Positions 46,321-54,653 of a stretch of 64,000 nt of DNA are shown here, piece by piece. The stretch spans positions 186,001-250,000 of the forward strand of contig CAMIYM010000003.1 in assembly GCA_946403085.1 (NCBI GenBank). Reading direction: 5' to 3'. The notes beneath the pieces are model-generated. The model saw only the letters and a program-made list of their open reading frames with translations. It did not search any database and had not been told where the DNA came from. The stretch's first letter is position 1, and the number at the start of each line of letters is the position of its first letter. A program made the position numbers and the translations under genes. Source of the DNA: an uncultured Clostridia bacterium. GTDB taxonomy: Bacteria > Bacillota > Clostridia > Saccharofermentanales > Saccharofermentanaceae.

Positions 46321-46748
46321 TGGATAATAAGAGTGAAGAAAAATGTCTTTTTGAGATCAAGTCCGGAATGTATGGCGATCCCTTGACGACAAAGGGCACC
46401 GTGACTACGGAAGGCAACAGGACTGTCTATAACTGGACGGAGAAGCATAACGAGAATGAGAAGGAAACTCATTTTGTTATGACTCTTATTAAAGAAGAAA
46501 CAAAAGCCATTGTTGTAAGAAATGGTGATGTTACTTCAAGAATGGTCTTCGAGCCGGGTAATAAGACGACCAGCACTATGAATACGTCTTTCGGCCCTAT
46601 TGAAGTTGTTATCGAAACGGATTATATTAACTTCCCGGGAGGCCTGATTGACGGCGCTGAGATCAGTTATACACTCGATCCGGACAGCGGTGATCCGATA
46701 AGGAATATCTTTTCGATAAAAAGGCTCTTGCAAAACGGAGAAATATAA
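46320..46748 (+). CDS. DUF1934 (YwiB-like) beta-barrel protein
   Basis: A 142-residue protein of the DUF1934 family, a small calycin-like beta-barrel. Features are a strand-rich sequence, the FEPGNKTTSTMNTSFGPIEV motif and a C-terminal SYTLxxDxGDxxRNIFSIK. Function is unknown, but its conserved place beside murI and rpmF genes in Clostridia suggests a housekeeping role. Confidence 0.82.
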   Translation: MDNKSEEKCLFEIKSGMYGDPLTTKGTVTTEGNRTVYNWTEKHNENEKETHFVMTLIKEETKAIVVRNGDVTSRMVFEPGNKTTSTMNTSFGPIEVVIETDYINFPGGLIDGAEISYTLDPDSGDPIRNIFSIKRLLQNGEI

Positions 46749-46792
46749 GGTATTATCTCTAAGCATTTGTGAAAAGAAAGAGGTGAAGATGA

Positions 46793-46978
46793 ATGGCACA
46801 TCCGAAGCGTAAATGGTCGAAGGCAAGGACTGCACGTCACAGAAGCGCATGGAAACTTAACATGCCGGGTCTCGTTGAATGTCCCCAGTGTCATGCTAAG
46901 ATGCTTCGCCGCACGGTCTGCAAGAACTGCGGTTACCTGGACGGTAAACAGGTTATCAAAGTCGGCGACGAGATTTGA
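46793..46978 (+). CDS. rpmF: 50S ribosomal protein L32
   Basis: A 61-residue ribosomal protein. The N-terminus HPKRKWSKARTARHRSAWK is typical of bacterial L32, and the four zinc cysteines are present (CPQC and CKNC), so this is the zinc-binding form. AAGAGGTGAAG precedes the start. The YceD (DUF177) gene that usually precedes rpmF is absent here. Confidence 0.96.
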   Translation: MAHPKRKWSKARTARHRSAWKLNMPGLVECPQCHAKMLRRTVCKNCGYLDGKQVIKVGDEI

Positions 46979-47062
46979 TATAGTAAAGAAGTATTTAGTT
47001 AACGAGGCGGTGTTTGGAATAAAGGCACTGCCTCTTTTTTTGCAAAGAAAGGAAAGAACGGC

Positions 47063-48394
47063 ATGAGCAAACCGGTTGTGGCAATAGTGGGAAGGCCTAA
47101 TGTAGGCAAATCCTCTCTGTTCAACACTATCTATGGCGAGCGTATCTCGATCGTTCATGACACTCCGGGTGTCACGAGAGACCGTATTTATGCCGAGACT
47201 TCCTGGAGCGGAAGAGAATTCATCATGATCGACACGGGCGGAATCGAGCCCGATACGGGAGATGACATCATTTTGCAGCAGATGCGCGTTCAGGCAGAGA
47301 TCGCGATCGAGACAGCAGATGTCATCCTTTTTATGTGCGATCTTAAGAGCGGTCTTACGGCTGCCGATGAAGAGATCGCCGTAATGCTTAGGAAAGCAGG
47401 ACGTCCTGTTGTCGTCTGCGTTAACAAATCCGACTATGTAGGTGAGCAGCCGCCGGAATTCTACGAGTTCTATAATCTGGGACTTGAGGATGTCTGTGCG
47501 ATCTCCGCAGCACACAAGCTGGGCTTGGGCGAGATGCTCGACCTGATTATTTCGAAGTTCCCGCCGGCTGACGAGAGTGAAGGCAAGGATGATACCATCC
47601 GAGTAGCCCTCATAGGCAGACCTAATGCCGGCAAGTCATCCTTATCCAACAGGCTGGCAGGTGCTGAAAGAAGCATCGTTTCAGATATCGCAGGCACTAC
47701 GAGAGATACTATCGACTCACTCATAGAGAACGATTACGGCTCATTTACCATTGTAGATACAGCCGGAATGCGTAAGAAGGGCAAGATCGAAGATGTTATC
47801 GAGCGTTATTCGATGGTCAGAGCACTTGCAGCAGTAGACAGAGCGGATGTCTGTGTCATCCTTATCGACGCGGAGGCCGGTGTTACTGAGCAGGATGCAA
47901 GGATCGCAGGCCTTGCTCACGATAACGGCAAAGCATCTGTCATCGTTATCAACAAGTGGGATCTCATCGATAAGCAGACCGGCACGCTTGAAGAGATGAC
48001 AAAGATCGTCAAGCAGCGTCTGCCTTTCATGGACTATGCCCCGGTACTCTTTATCTCTGCCAAGACAGGACAGCGCGTGGATAAGCTTTTCGCGCTGATC
48101 AAGACGGTTTACGAGAATTCCAGAAAGCGCCTTACAACGAGCGTTCTTAATAAGATGATCTCGGAGGCGGTTACACAGGTTCCCACACCTCAGGACAAGG
48201 GCAGACATCTCAAGATCTATTACGGCACACAGGTAAGTGTTCAGCCGCCCACGTTTGCTCTCTTCGTCAACGACAAGGAATTGTCGCACTTTTCGTATGA
48301 GCGTTATCTCGAAAACCAGTTAAGACGCAACTTCGGATTTGAAGGTGTTCCTCTCCGTCTCCTTTTGCGTAATAAGAATGGCGAAGAAGACTGA
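47063..48394 (+). CDS. der: Ribosome biogenesis GTPase Der (EngA)
   Basis: A 443-residue protein with two tandem GTPase domains: G1 motifs GRPNVGKSSLFN (near residue 9) and GRPNAGKSSLSN (near residue 185), each with its NKxD (VNKSD and INKWD), and a C-terminal KH-like domain. It acts in assembly of the 50S subunit. It lies just after rpmF, in keeping with a ribosome-maturation role. Confidence 0.96.
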   Translation: MSKPVVAIVGRPNVGKSSLFNTIYGERISIVHDTPGVTRDRIYAETSWSGREFIMIDTGGIEPDTGDDIILQQMRVQAEIAIETADVILFMCDLKSGLTAADEEIAVMLRKAGRPVVVCVNKSDYVGEQPPEFYEFYNLGLEDVCAISAAHKLGLGEMLDLIISKFPPADESEGKDDTIRVALIGRPNAGKSSLSNRLAGAERSIVSDIAGTTRDTIDSLIENDYGSFTIVDTAGMRKKGKIEDVIERYSMVRALAAVDRADVCVILIDAEAGVTEQDARIAGLAHDNGKASVIVINKWDLIDKQTGTLEEMTKIVKQRLPFMDYAPVLFISAKTGQRVDKLFALIKTVYENSRKRLTTSVLNKMISEAVTQVPTPQDKGRHLKIYYGTQVSVQPPTFALFVNDKELSHFSYERYLENQLRRNFGFEGVPLRLLLRNKNGEED

Positions 48395-48521
48395 TATTTT
48401 GTGTAATATCACAGTCACCAAATAGGTTATTTCAGTAGCAAAATATTACTCGGTTTTAATTAATAATAAATACGCGCGAATCAGCTGACAGAAAACTGAT
48501 CATTTTACGGAGAATTCTTTT

Positions 48522-50372
48522 ATGGCAGTCACAACTATCGAGAACTTAAGAAACATCGCAATCATCGCTCACGTTGACCACGGTAAGACAACTATCGTCG
48601 ATTCCATGCTCAAGCAGGCAGGCGTATACCGTGAGAACGAAGCTGTTGTAGAGCAGGTAATGGACTCTAATGACCTGGAGCGTGAAAGAGGTATCACGAT
48701 CCTTGCAAAGAATACGGCAATCGACTACAAGGGTATCCGTATCAACGTCGTAGACACTCCCGGCCACGCTGACTTCGGCGGTGAGGTAGAGCGTGTTCTT
48801 AAGATGGTTGACTCAGTTCTTCTCGTAGTTGACGCTTTCGACGGACCTATGCCTCAGACAAGATTCGTTCTTCACAAGGCATTGGAGCTTGGTCTTAAGC
48901 CTATCGTCTGCATCAATAAGATCGACCGTCCTGATGCAAGACCTCTTGAAGTCGTAGACATGGTACTCGATCTCTTCATCGAGCTCGGTGCTGACGACGA
49001 ACAGCTTGAATTCCCTGTTGTATATACTTCCGGTAAGACATGTGTAGCTACACTTGATCTTAAGGAATATGAGGAAGGTAAGGAATTAGACTTCACACCT
49101 CTCCTTGATACAGTTGTTAAGTACACACCCTGTCCTGTAGGCGATCCTGAGGGTCCCATGCAGCTCCTTGTATCCAATATCGATTCAGATCCTTATATCG
49201 GAAGAATCGGCGTAGGAAGAGTCGAGAGAGGTACTATCAAGCAGGGTGAGAACGTTGCTCTCGTTACATACGGCGAGGACGGCAGACGTAATGCAAGAGT
49301 TGTAAAGCTCCTGAGATTCCACAATCTCGGCCGTGAGGAAGTATCTGAAGCTTCTATCGGTGAGATCGTTTGCGTTGCAGGTATCGCTGATATCAACATC
49401 GGAGACACACTCTGCGATGCTGCAAATCCCGAACCGCTTCCGTTCGTTAAGATCGATGAGCCTACTATCGCTATGACTTTCTCAGTTAACGACAGCCCTT
49501 TTGCAGGTCAGGAAGGTAAGTTCGTTACATCACGTCACTTAAGAGACAGACTCTTCAAGGAGATCGAGACAAACGTTTCCATGAGAGTTGAAGAGACAGA
49601 TACTACAGAAGCATTCATCGTAAAGGGAAGAGGAGAACTCCATCTTTCAGTACTTATCGAGACAATGCGCCGTGAAGGATATGAGTTCCAGGTAAGTAAG
49701 CCGAAGGTCATCATGCAGGAGATCGACGGTGTTCTCTGTGAACCTGTCGAAGAGCTCGTAATCGACGTTCCTGAGGACTTTGTAGGTCCTGTAATGGAGA
49801 AGATCGGAAAACGTAAGGGAGAACTTCTCAACATGCTTCCTCCTACAAAGGGATATACACGTCTTGAATTCAAGATCCCGTCCAGAGGACTCCTCGGATA
49901 CCGTACCGAGTTTTTGACCGACACTAAGGGCAATGGTATAATGAACTCCGTTATCTCGGGCTTTGAACCCTTCGCAGGAGACATCGAGACCAGAGGTCAG
50001 GGCGTTCTCGTAGCATTCGAGACAGGCACCGCTGTAACCTACGGATTGTACAATGCCCAGGATAGAGGTGCACTCTTCATCGGAGCAGGCACACCGGTAT
50101 ATGAAGGCATGATCGTAGGTGTTAACCCTAAGCCTGATGATATTACCGTTAATGTCTGCAAAAAGAAGCATGTAACCAACATGCGTTCTGCAGGAGCTGA
50201 TGACGCTATGCGTCTTACTCCGCCCCTTTCATTCTCCCTTGAGCAGTGCCTGGAGTTCGTCGAAGATGATGAGCTTTGTGAGGTAACTCCTCAGAGCATC
50301 AGACTTCGCAAGAAGATACTTAATAACGACTTGCGTGCCAAGACTCTCGCTAAGCAGAAGAAGGACGCTTGA
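48522..50372 (+). CDS. typA: Ribosome-associated GTPase TypA (BipA)
   Basis: A 616-residue translational GTPase. The G1 motif [15 protein letters not shown], the switch [16 protein letters not shown] and NKIDRPDA are all seen, and the C-terminal half has the TypA-specific [17 protein letters not shown]. It helps large-subunit assembly under stress. It is preceded by 127 bases without a terminator. Codon bias is strong, as expected for a well-expressed gene. Confidence 0.96.
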   Translation: MAVTTIENLRNIAIIAHVDHGKTTIVDSMLKQAGVYRENEAVVEQVMDSNDLERERGITILAKNTAIDYKGIRINVVDTPGHADFGGEVERVLKMVDSVLLVVDAFDGPMPQTRFVLHKALELGLKPIVCINKIDRPDARPLEVVDMVLDLFIELGADDEQLEFPVVYTSGKTCVATLDLKEYEEGKELDFTPLLDTVVKYTPCPVGDPEGPMQLLVSNIDSDPYIGRIGVGRVERGTIKQGENVALVTYGEDGRRNARVVKLLRFHNLGREEVSEASIGEIVCVAGIADINIGDTLCDAANPEPLPFVKIDEPTIAMTFSVNDSPFAGQEGKFVTSRHLRDRLFKEIETNVSMRVEETDTTEAFIVKGRGELHLSVLIETMRREGYEFQVSKPKVIMQEIDGVLCEPVEELVIDVPEDFVGPVMEKIGKRKGELLNMLPPTKGYTRLEFKIPSRGLLGYRTEFLTDTKGNGIMNSVISGFEPFAGDIETRGQGVLVAFETGTAVTYGLYNAQDRGALFIGAGTPVYEGMIVGVNPKPDDITVNVCKKKHVTNMRSAGADDAMRLTPPLSFSLEQCLEFVEDDELCEVTPQSIRLRKKILNNDLRAKTLAKQKKDA

Positions 50373-50405
50373 TCGGGAATTTTGACCGGGGGTGAACGAT
50401 AACTG

Positions 50406-51614
50406 ATGTTGTCCAACAAAGTCAGAGTCGCTCTCAGAATACTGATAATTGTGGCATTGTTATTTGGCTTTGCCGTTGCCGGTGTTTACATCGGATATAA
50501 CTATGTCATCTCACAGGATAAGCGATTTAATAGTCTCAAGGCCGGTATCGAATCCGGAAAGTACGACAATATTAAGGCTGATACAGAAGGTGCTGTAACC
50601 ATCGTAATCAGGAGTGGTGATTCCACTTCTGATATTGCTGAGAAGCTTTACGATGAAGGTCTTATTACGAACAAGACCGTTTTCTCGATCATAAGTAAGC
50701 TTAATGGATTTGACGGCGCATATGTTGCCGGAACTCATTATCTTCTCAAGGGTTTTACTTATGACGAGCTTATGTATTTCCTTACACTGGAACCTGAAGC
50801 CGTTAAGGTAACCATTCCGGAAGGATCCACATATTACGAGATCAAGAAGATCCTTCATGAAGCAGGTCTTAACTTCGACGATGCTGAATTCGACAGATGC
50901 ATGAATTCACCTAATCTCTTCGTCGATTATGATTTTGTATCAAAGATCGAGATCAAGGAGGGAAGAGACTTTATCCTTTCCGGATATCTTTATCCCGATA
51001 CCTACTATTTTGATATCAATGCAAGCCCGGAATCCATCATCAGAAGATTCCTCAATAATATGCAGAGCAAGCTCTATGATGAGTACTATGCAAGAGCCAA
51101 GAAGCTTGGCATGTCTATGGACGAGGTCATTACTATGGCTTCCATCATCCAGATGGAGACAGGTAAGCCTGCTGACATGATGCTTGTTTCTGCCGTATTC
51201 CATAACAGACTCAAAGCAAAAGACGGCTCACTCAAGTATCTGGGTTCTTCTGCAACCATCAACTATCTTGTTGAGATGCAGGGCGGCAGGACATCAATCC
51301 TTCACTCAGATGACCAGCTTAAGATCGAGAGCCCTTACAACACATACACTCACAAGGGACTCCCGCCGGGACCTATCTGTATGCCCGGACTTGATGCCAT
51401 CTCAGCTGCTCTTTATCCTGAGCCGAACTGCAATTACCTCTACTTCTGCGCTACAGGCGTTAAGGGTGGTACGGCATTTGCCACAACACTTAAGCAGCAT
51501 CAGAAGAACGTCAACAAGTATAAGGCTAACTGGGCCAAGATCGATAAAGAGAATGAGACAAAAGAGACCGAAGGTACTACAACCACTCAGGGTCTCCAGA
51601 TAATCGACGGTTAA
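50406..51614 (+). CDS. mltG: Endolytic transglycosylase MltG (YceG)
   Basis: A 402-residue membrane-anchored lytic transglycosylase that cuts nascent peptidoglycan strands. One helix at 9-31, a LysM-like region (about 55-100), and the YceG domain (about 120-385) with the conserved Glu in ITMASIIQMETG and the SPYNTYTHKGLPPGPI motif. It starts 33 bases after typA with GGGGGTGA upstream. The C-terminal ~20 residues are Thr/Glu-rich. Confidence 0.9.
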   Translation: MLSNKVRVALRILIIVALLFGFAVAGVYIGYNYVISQDKRFNSLKAGIESGKYDNIKADTEGAVTIVIRSGDSTSDIAEKLYDEGLITNKTVFSIISKLNGFDGAYVAGTHYLLKGFTYDELMYFLTLEPEAVKVTIPEGSTYYEIKKILHEAGLNFDDAEFDRCMNSPNLFVDYDFVSKIEIKEGRDFILSGYLYPDTYYFDINASPESIIRRFLNNMQSKLYDEYYARAKKLGMSMDEVITMASIIQMETGKPADMMLVSAVFHNRLKAKDGSLKYLGSSATINYLVEMQGGRTSILHSDDQLKIESPYNTYTHKGLPPGPICMPGLDAISAALYPEPNCNYLYFCATGVKGGTAFATTLKQHQKNVNKYKANWAKIDKENETKETEGTTTTQGLQIIDG

Positions 51615-51654
51615 TTCCCGGCGTTTACTCATATCCGTTTCAAAAGGTAATAAG

Positions 51655-52944
51655 ATGAGCTACGACCGTTCACGTTTTGAGATATTAAGTCCTGCAGGCA
51701 ATCCGGATAAGCTCCGTGCCGCAGTTGCTTATGGTGCAGATGCTGTTTATCTGTCAGGACAGAGTTACGGTCTTCGTGCTTTCTCTGATAATTTCAATGA
51801 AGAAGAGATGAAGGCCGGGATAGCTTATGCCCACGACCACGGAGTCAAGTGCTACGTAACACTTAATGTAATGCCCACTGAGGAAGAGCTCGGCGGACTT
51901 GAGCATGCGATAAGATTCGTGGGACAGGAGAGCGGTGCTGATGCGGTCCTCATTTCGGATCCGGGTGTATTTACCATGGCGCGCACGCTTTGCCCTGATC
52001 TTGAGATACACATCTCGACACAGGCCAGTGTCACTAACAGTGCCGCCTGCAATTTTTGGGCTTCCCAGGGCGCGAAAAGAATAGTTCTCGCACGCGAGGT
52101 CTCTCTCGAACAGATCAAAAAGATACGTGCATCCATTCCTTCCGATGTCGAGCTCGAATGCTTTATCCACGGAGCTATGTGTGTATCTTATTCCGGAAGA
52201 TGTCTTTTATCGAATTATCTTACAGGAAGAAGATCCAACGGCGGTGCCTGTGCGCAGCCTTGCAGATGGGGATATTACGTTGTCGAGGAAAAGCGTCCCG
52301 ATATCCCTCTTCCTGTTGAAGAGGATAAGAGGGGAACATATATCTTCGGCAGCCGCGATATCTGCATGATAGATCATGTGCCTGAGCTTCTTGCTGCAGG
52401 TATTAATTCATTCAAGATCGAAGGCAGGATCAAGGGTGCTTATTATGCAGCTGCAGTAACCAAGGTCTACAGGGAAGCTGTCGATCTCTGCTGCAAGGAT
52501 CCTGACAATTACAGAGTCGACCCGCGCTGGAAAGAGATACTTGATAAGGTCGTTCACAGGGATTATGACACAGGCTTCTTTTTCGATGCGCCTTGTGATG
52601 ATGCAAAGATAGATCCTGACAAGTCTTATAATAAGCCCGCGTTTGTTGTTGGTGTGGTGGATTCATTTAATCCTGATACAGGTCTTATTAAAGTTACTCA
52701 GAAGAATAAGCTCTATAAAGGTGATACTCTTAATGTTCTCAGACCTGACGGCTATACCGCTCCGGTTGTAGTATCTGAGCTTTACGATGATAAGATGAAC
52801 CCTGTTGATTCATGCCCTCATCCGGAGATGACATTCTTCATGAAGGCGGTATCTTCAGCTGACGGAAGCCTCGTTGATCTTCCGGAGATGACATTCCTTT
52901 CCAGAGACGGCGATAAGGATTTCGGTATTCCTGCTCCCCAGTAA
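51655..52944 (+). CDS. U32-family protein (tRNA/rRNA hydroxylation type)
   Basis: A 429-residue member of peptidase family U32, whose studied members (RlhA, TrhP) hydroxylate RNA and carry an Fe-S cluster. The motif ECFIHGAMCVSYSGRC LLSNY near residue 165, then ACAQPCRWGYY, give the cluster cysteines. The N-terminal LSPAGNPDKLRAAVAYGADAVY is typical. It is the last gene of the housekeeping run and follows mltG by 40 bases. Confidence 0.88.
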   Translation: MSYDRSRFEILSPAGNPDKLRAAVAYGADAVYLSGQSYGLRAFSDNFNEEEMKAGIAYAHDHGVKCYVTLNVMPTEEELGGLEHAIRFVGQESGADAVLISDPGVFTMARTLCPDLEIHISTQASVTNSAACNFWASQGAKRIVLAREVSLEQIKKIRASIPSDVELECFIHGAMCVSYSGRCLLSNYLTGRRSNGGACAQPCRWGYYVVEEKRPDIPLPVEEDKRGTYIFGSRDICMIDHVPELLAAGINSFKIEGRIKGAYYAAAVTKVYREAVDLCCKDPDNYRVDPRWKEILDKVVHRDYDTGFFFDAPCDDAKIDPDKSYNKPAFVVGVVDSFNPDTGLIKVTQKNKLYKGDTLNVLRPDGYTAPVVVSELYDDKMNPVDSCPHPEMTFFMKAVSSADGSLVDLPEMTFLSRDGDKDFGIPAPQ

Positions 52945-52972
52945 TTTTTGATGTAACCTGTTGGAAGTATTG

Positions 52973-53039
52973 CTGACACTTTGATGTCAGAAAACGTTCA
53001 TTTTTTGGTAACACATTCTGACATTGGAAGTGTTATACT
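52973..53039 (+). promoter_or_regulatory. Promoter region of the short peptide transcript
   Basis: An extended -10 box TGTTATACT (53031-53039) lacks a good -35 box. Repeats surround it: CTGACA at 52973 and 53018, TGTCAG at 52985, and TTGGAAGT at 52961 and 53024. Such repeats with a weak -35 suggest activator or repressor binding. CTGACA with TGTCAG also forms a small hairpin after the U32 gene. Confidence 0.5.
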
Positions 53040-53086
53040 CAAGCCATCAGAAAAAGGAACCAAAAAGTTCTAGGGAGGTGAGACCA

Positions 53087-53152
53087 ATGGGAAGTGAAAC
53101 ACAAACAAGCAGACGGTTGGTCTTGCTTGATTCAACAGTTTCCTCCAAGTAA
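53087..53152 (+). CDS. Short peptide (21 residues), unknown function
   Basis: An open frame of 21 residues ending at TAA, with a very strong GGGAGGTGAG and correct spacing. The peptide (MGSETQTSRRLVLLDSTVSSK) has a basic pair and a small hydrophobic centre (RRLVLLDS); it is too short and polar for a membrane anchor. It sits in its own transcript between an extended -10 box (53034) and a strong terminator (53247). AGACCAA (53081-53087), between the ribosome site and the start, can pair with TTGGTCT (53117-53123). Further pairs are CTTGATTC (53126) with GAATCAAG (53188) and TTGAG with CTCAA (53168-53182). It may be a signalling peptide, toxin, or the coding part of a dual-function small RNA. 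No family is recognised. Confidence 0.5.
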   Translation: MGSETQTSRRLVLLDSTVSSK

Positions 53153-53246
53153 GTTTTTAACTTAACATTGAGTTTTTCTCAAAAGCCGAATCAAGAGATC
53201 AATCGAACTTGGACTACATCTGAATATTATTTGTAACAGTTAACCC

Positions 53247-53280
53247 ACTCCCGCTCCAATAAAGCGGGAGTTTTTCATTT
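53247..53280 (+). terminator. Intrinsic terminator of the short peptide transcript
   Basis: ACTCCCGCT and AGCGGGAGT pair around a short loop, followed by TTTTTCATTTT. Confidence 0.92.
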
Positions 53281-53321
53281 TAGATATTTTTTCATAGGAA
53301 TATGCCGAAAAAATAAGCGTT

Positions 53322-53367
53322 TCTTAATAATTATAAAGAAGAATTATTAAGACCATGATGTTATAAT
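53322..53367 (+). promoter_or_regulatory. Promoter with 11-bp inverted repeat, leaderless start
   Basis: TCTTAATAATT (53322-53332) and AATTATTAAGA (53342-53352) are perfect inverted repeats with 9 bases between. TATAAT (53362-53367) lies just before the ATG at 53374, so transcription would begin at or next to the start codon. No ribosome site can exist. The repeat is a likely operator. Confidence 0.6.
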
Positions 53368-53373
53368 ACTCGC

Positions 53374-54591
53374 ATGGTCAATTACAAGGAACGCTTTAAT
53401 AAATACGAGAAGAACAGATGGGCAGGGCTTACTATATCGCTTTGCATCGTCGTGGTTTTCTATATGCTTCTGTCCCACATAGGGAATGTCAGAGGTTTTC
53501 TTAATTCATTTCTCACGATAACTTCCACAGTCATTATCGGTGCAGTAATCGCTTATATGGTCAATCCGCTTGCGGTATTTTTCTTCAAGCGTGTAAAGAA
53601 GGTCATCAAGAAGAATGAGGATGCTGCATGGATCTTATCTGCAACGGTTTCGCTTGTCTTTGTCCTTGGGCTTTGTGTGGCACTTCTGGCTGTGATCACT
53701 CCTATGCTCGCTGAGAACATCACGAACTTCGCGATGGGTCTTTCGGGTTATATGTTCAGCCTTAAGAATATGGTCCTGACTTCTGATATCGATCAGGATT
53801 TGAAGATAAATATCGTTAACTTCATTGAGGAGCAGTCAGACTTTTCAGCTCTTGTCAGTAAATACGTGCTTGGCAGTGAGTTCACTCCGAGCGGTGTATT
53901 GAAGGTATCTGCAAGTATCGGATCTGCTGCTTTTAACTTCCTTATCGGTATCATCCTCGCATTCTACTTCCTTATCGGAAAGAAAAAGCTCGTCGAGCTT
54001 CTTTCAGAATTTTTCTATCTGGTCATCCCTTCCAAGCACTATGAGAACTGCAGCAATATCTGGACAAGATTCAACTCGATCTTCTCAAGATTCATCGTAT
54101 GCGAACTCGTTGATGCCGTAATTGTAGGTGTGGTCAACGCGATCTTTATGTTCCTTATGCATATGCCATATGCGGTATTCTGTTCCGTAATCGTGGCACT
54201 TACTAACCTCGCCCCGACATTCGGTCCTTTTGTAGGCGCATTCATCTGTGCCGTGATCCTGCTCCTCGTAAAGCCTGAGTTCGTTATCCCGTTCCTGGTA
54301 TTTACTCTCGCTTTGCAGCTGATCGACGGTTATGTGATCAAGCCGAGACTTTTCGGTTCCGCCCTCAAGGTTCCGGCATTCCTCGTGCTCGTATTCCTCG
54401 TTGTAGGCGGAAAGATCTGGGGTGTTCCAGGTGTCCTTCTGGCGATCCCCCTTGCAGCGATCCTTTCATATATCTACAAGGATATCGCAGTGCCGTGGCT
54501 TAGGGCGAGAAAGAATCATAAGGACGAAGAGGAAAAGGAAAGACGAGACTCTTATATCAAGTCAAAGAATAAGAGCAAATCAAACAGTTAA
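53374..54591 (+). CDS. AI-2E transporter family (PerM-like) membrane protein
   Basis: A 405-residue polytopic protein of the AI-2E/PerM exporter family, with about eight membrane helices. The family shows the pairing of N-terminal helices, a central soluble loop (about 120-185) and the conserved C-terminal FGPFVGAFICAVILLL and IDGYVIKPRLFGSALKVPAF region. Family members include autoinducer-2 and Na+/H+ exporters, so the substrate is not certain. There is no upstream ribosome site, and a stop codon 18 bases before the ATG excludes an earlier start. The C-terminus is highly charged. Confidence 0.88.
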   Translation: MVNYKERFNKYEKNRWAGLTISLCIVVVFYMLLSHIGNVRGFLNSFLTITSTVIIGAVIAYMVNPLAVFFFKRVKKVIKKNEDAAWILSATVSLVFVLGLCVALLAVITPMLAENITNFAMGLSGYMFSLKNMVLTSDIDQDLKINIVNFIEEQSDFSALVSKYVLGSEFTPSGVLKVSASIGSAAFNFLIGIILAFYFLIGKKKLVELLSEFFYLVIPSKHYENCSNIWTRFNSIFSRFIVCELVDAVIVGVVNAIFMFLMHMPYAVFCSVIVALTNLAPTFGPFVGAFICAVILLLVKPEFVIPFLVFTLALQLIDGYVIKPRLFGSALKVPAFLVLVFLVVGGKIWGVPGVLLAIPLAAILSYIYKDIAVPWLRARKNHKDEEEKERRDSYIKSKNKSKSNS

Positions 54592-54592
54592 T

Positions 54593-54618
54593 AAGCAGCC
54601 TGACCTGTCAGGCTGCTT
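54593..54618 (+). other. Hairpin after the AI-2E family gene
   Basis: AAGCAGCCTGA and TCAGGCTGCTT form a perfect 11-bp stem with a 4-base loop, but no T run follows. It may still slow RNA decay or polymerase. Confidence 0.55.
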
Positions 54619-54653
54619 AGAATAAAGAGAATAAGAACAAGGAGATTATTATT

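Noticed and set aside
54593..54618. Terminator after the AI-2E family gene
   Set aside because: The stem is perfect but no T run follows, so I list it only as a hairpin.
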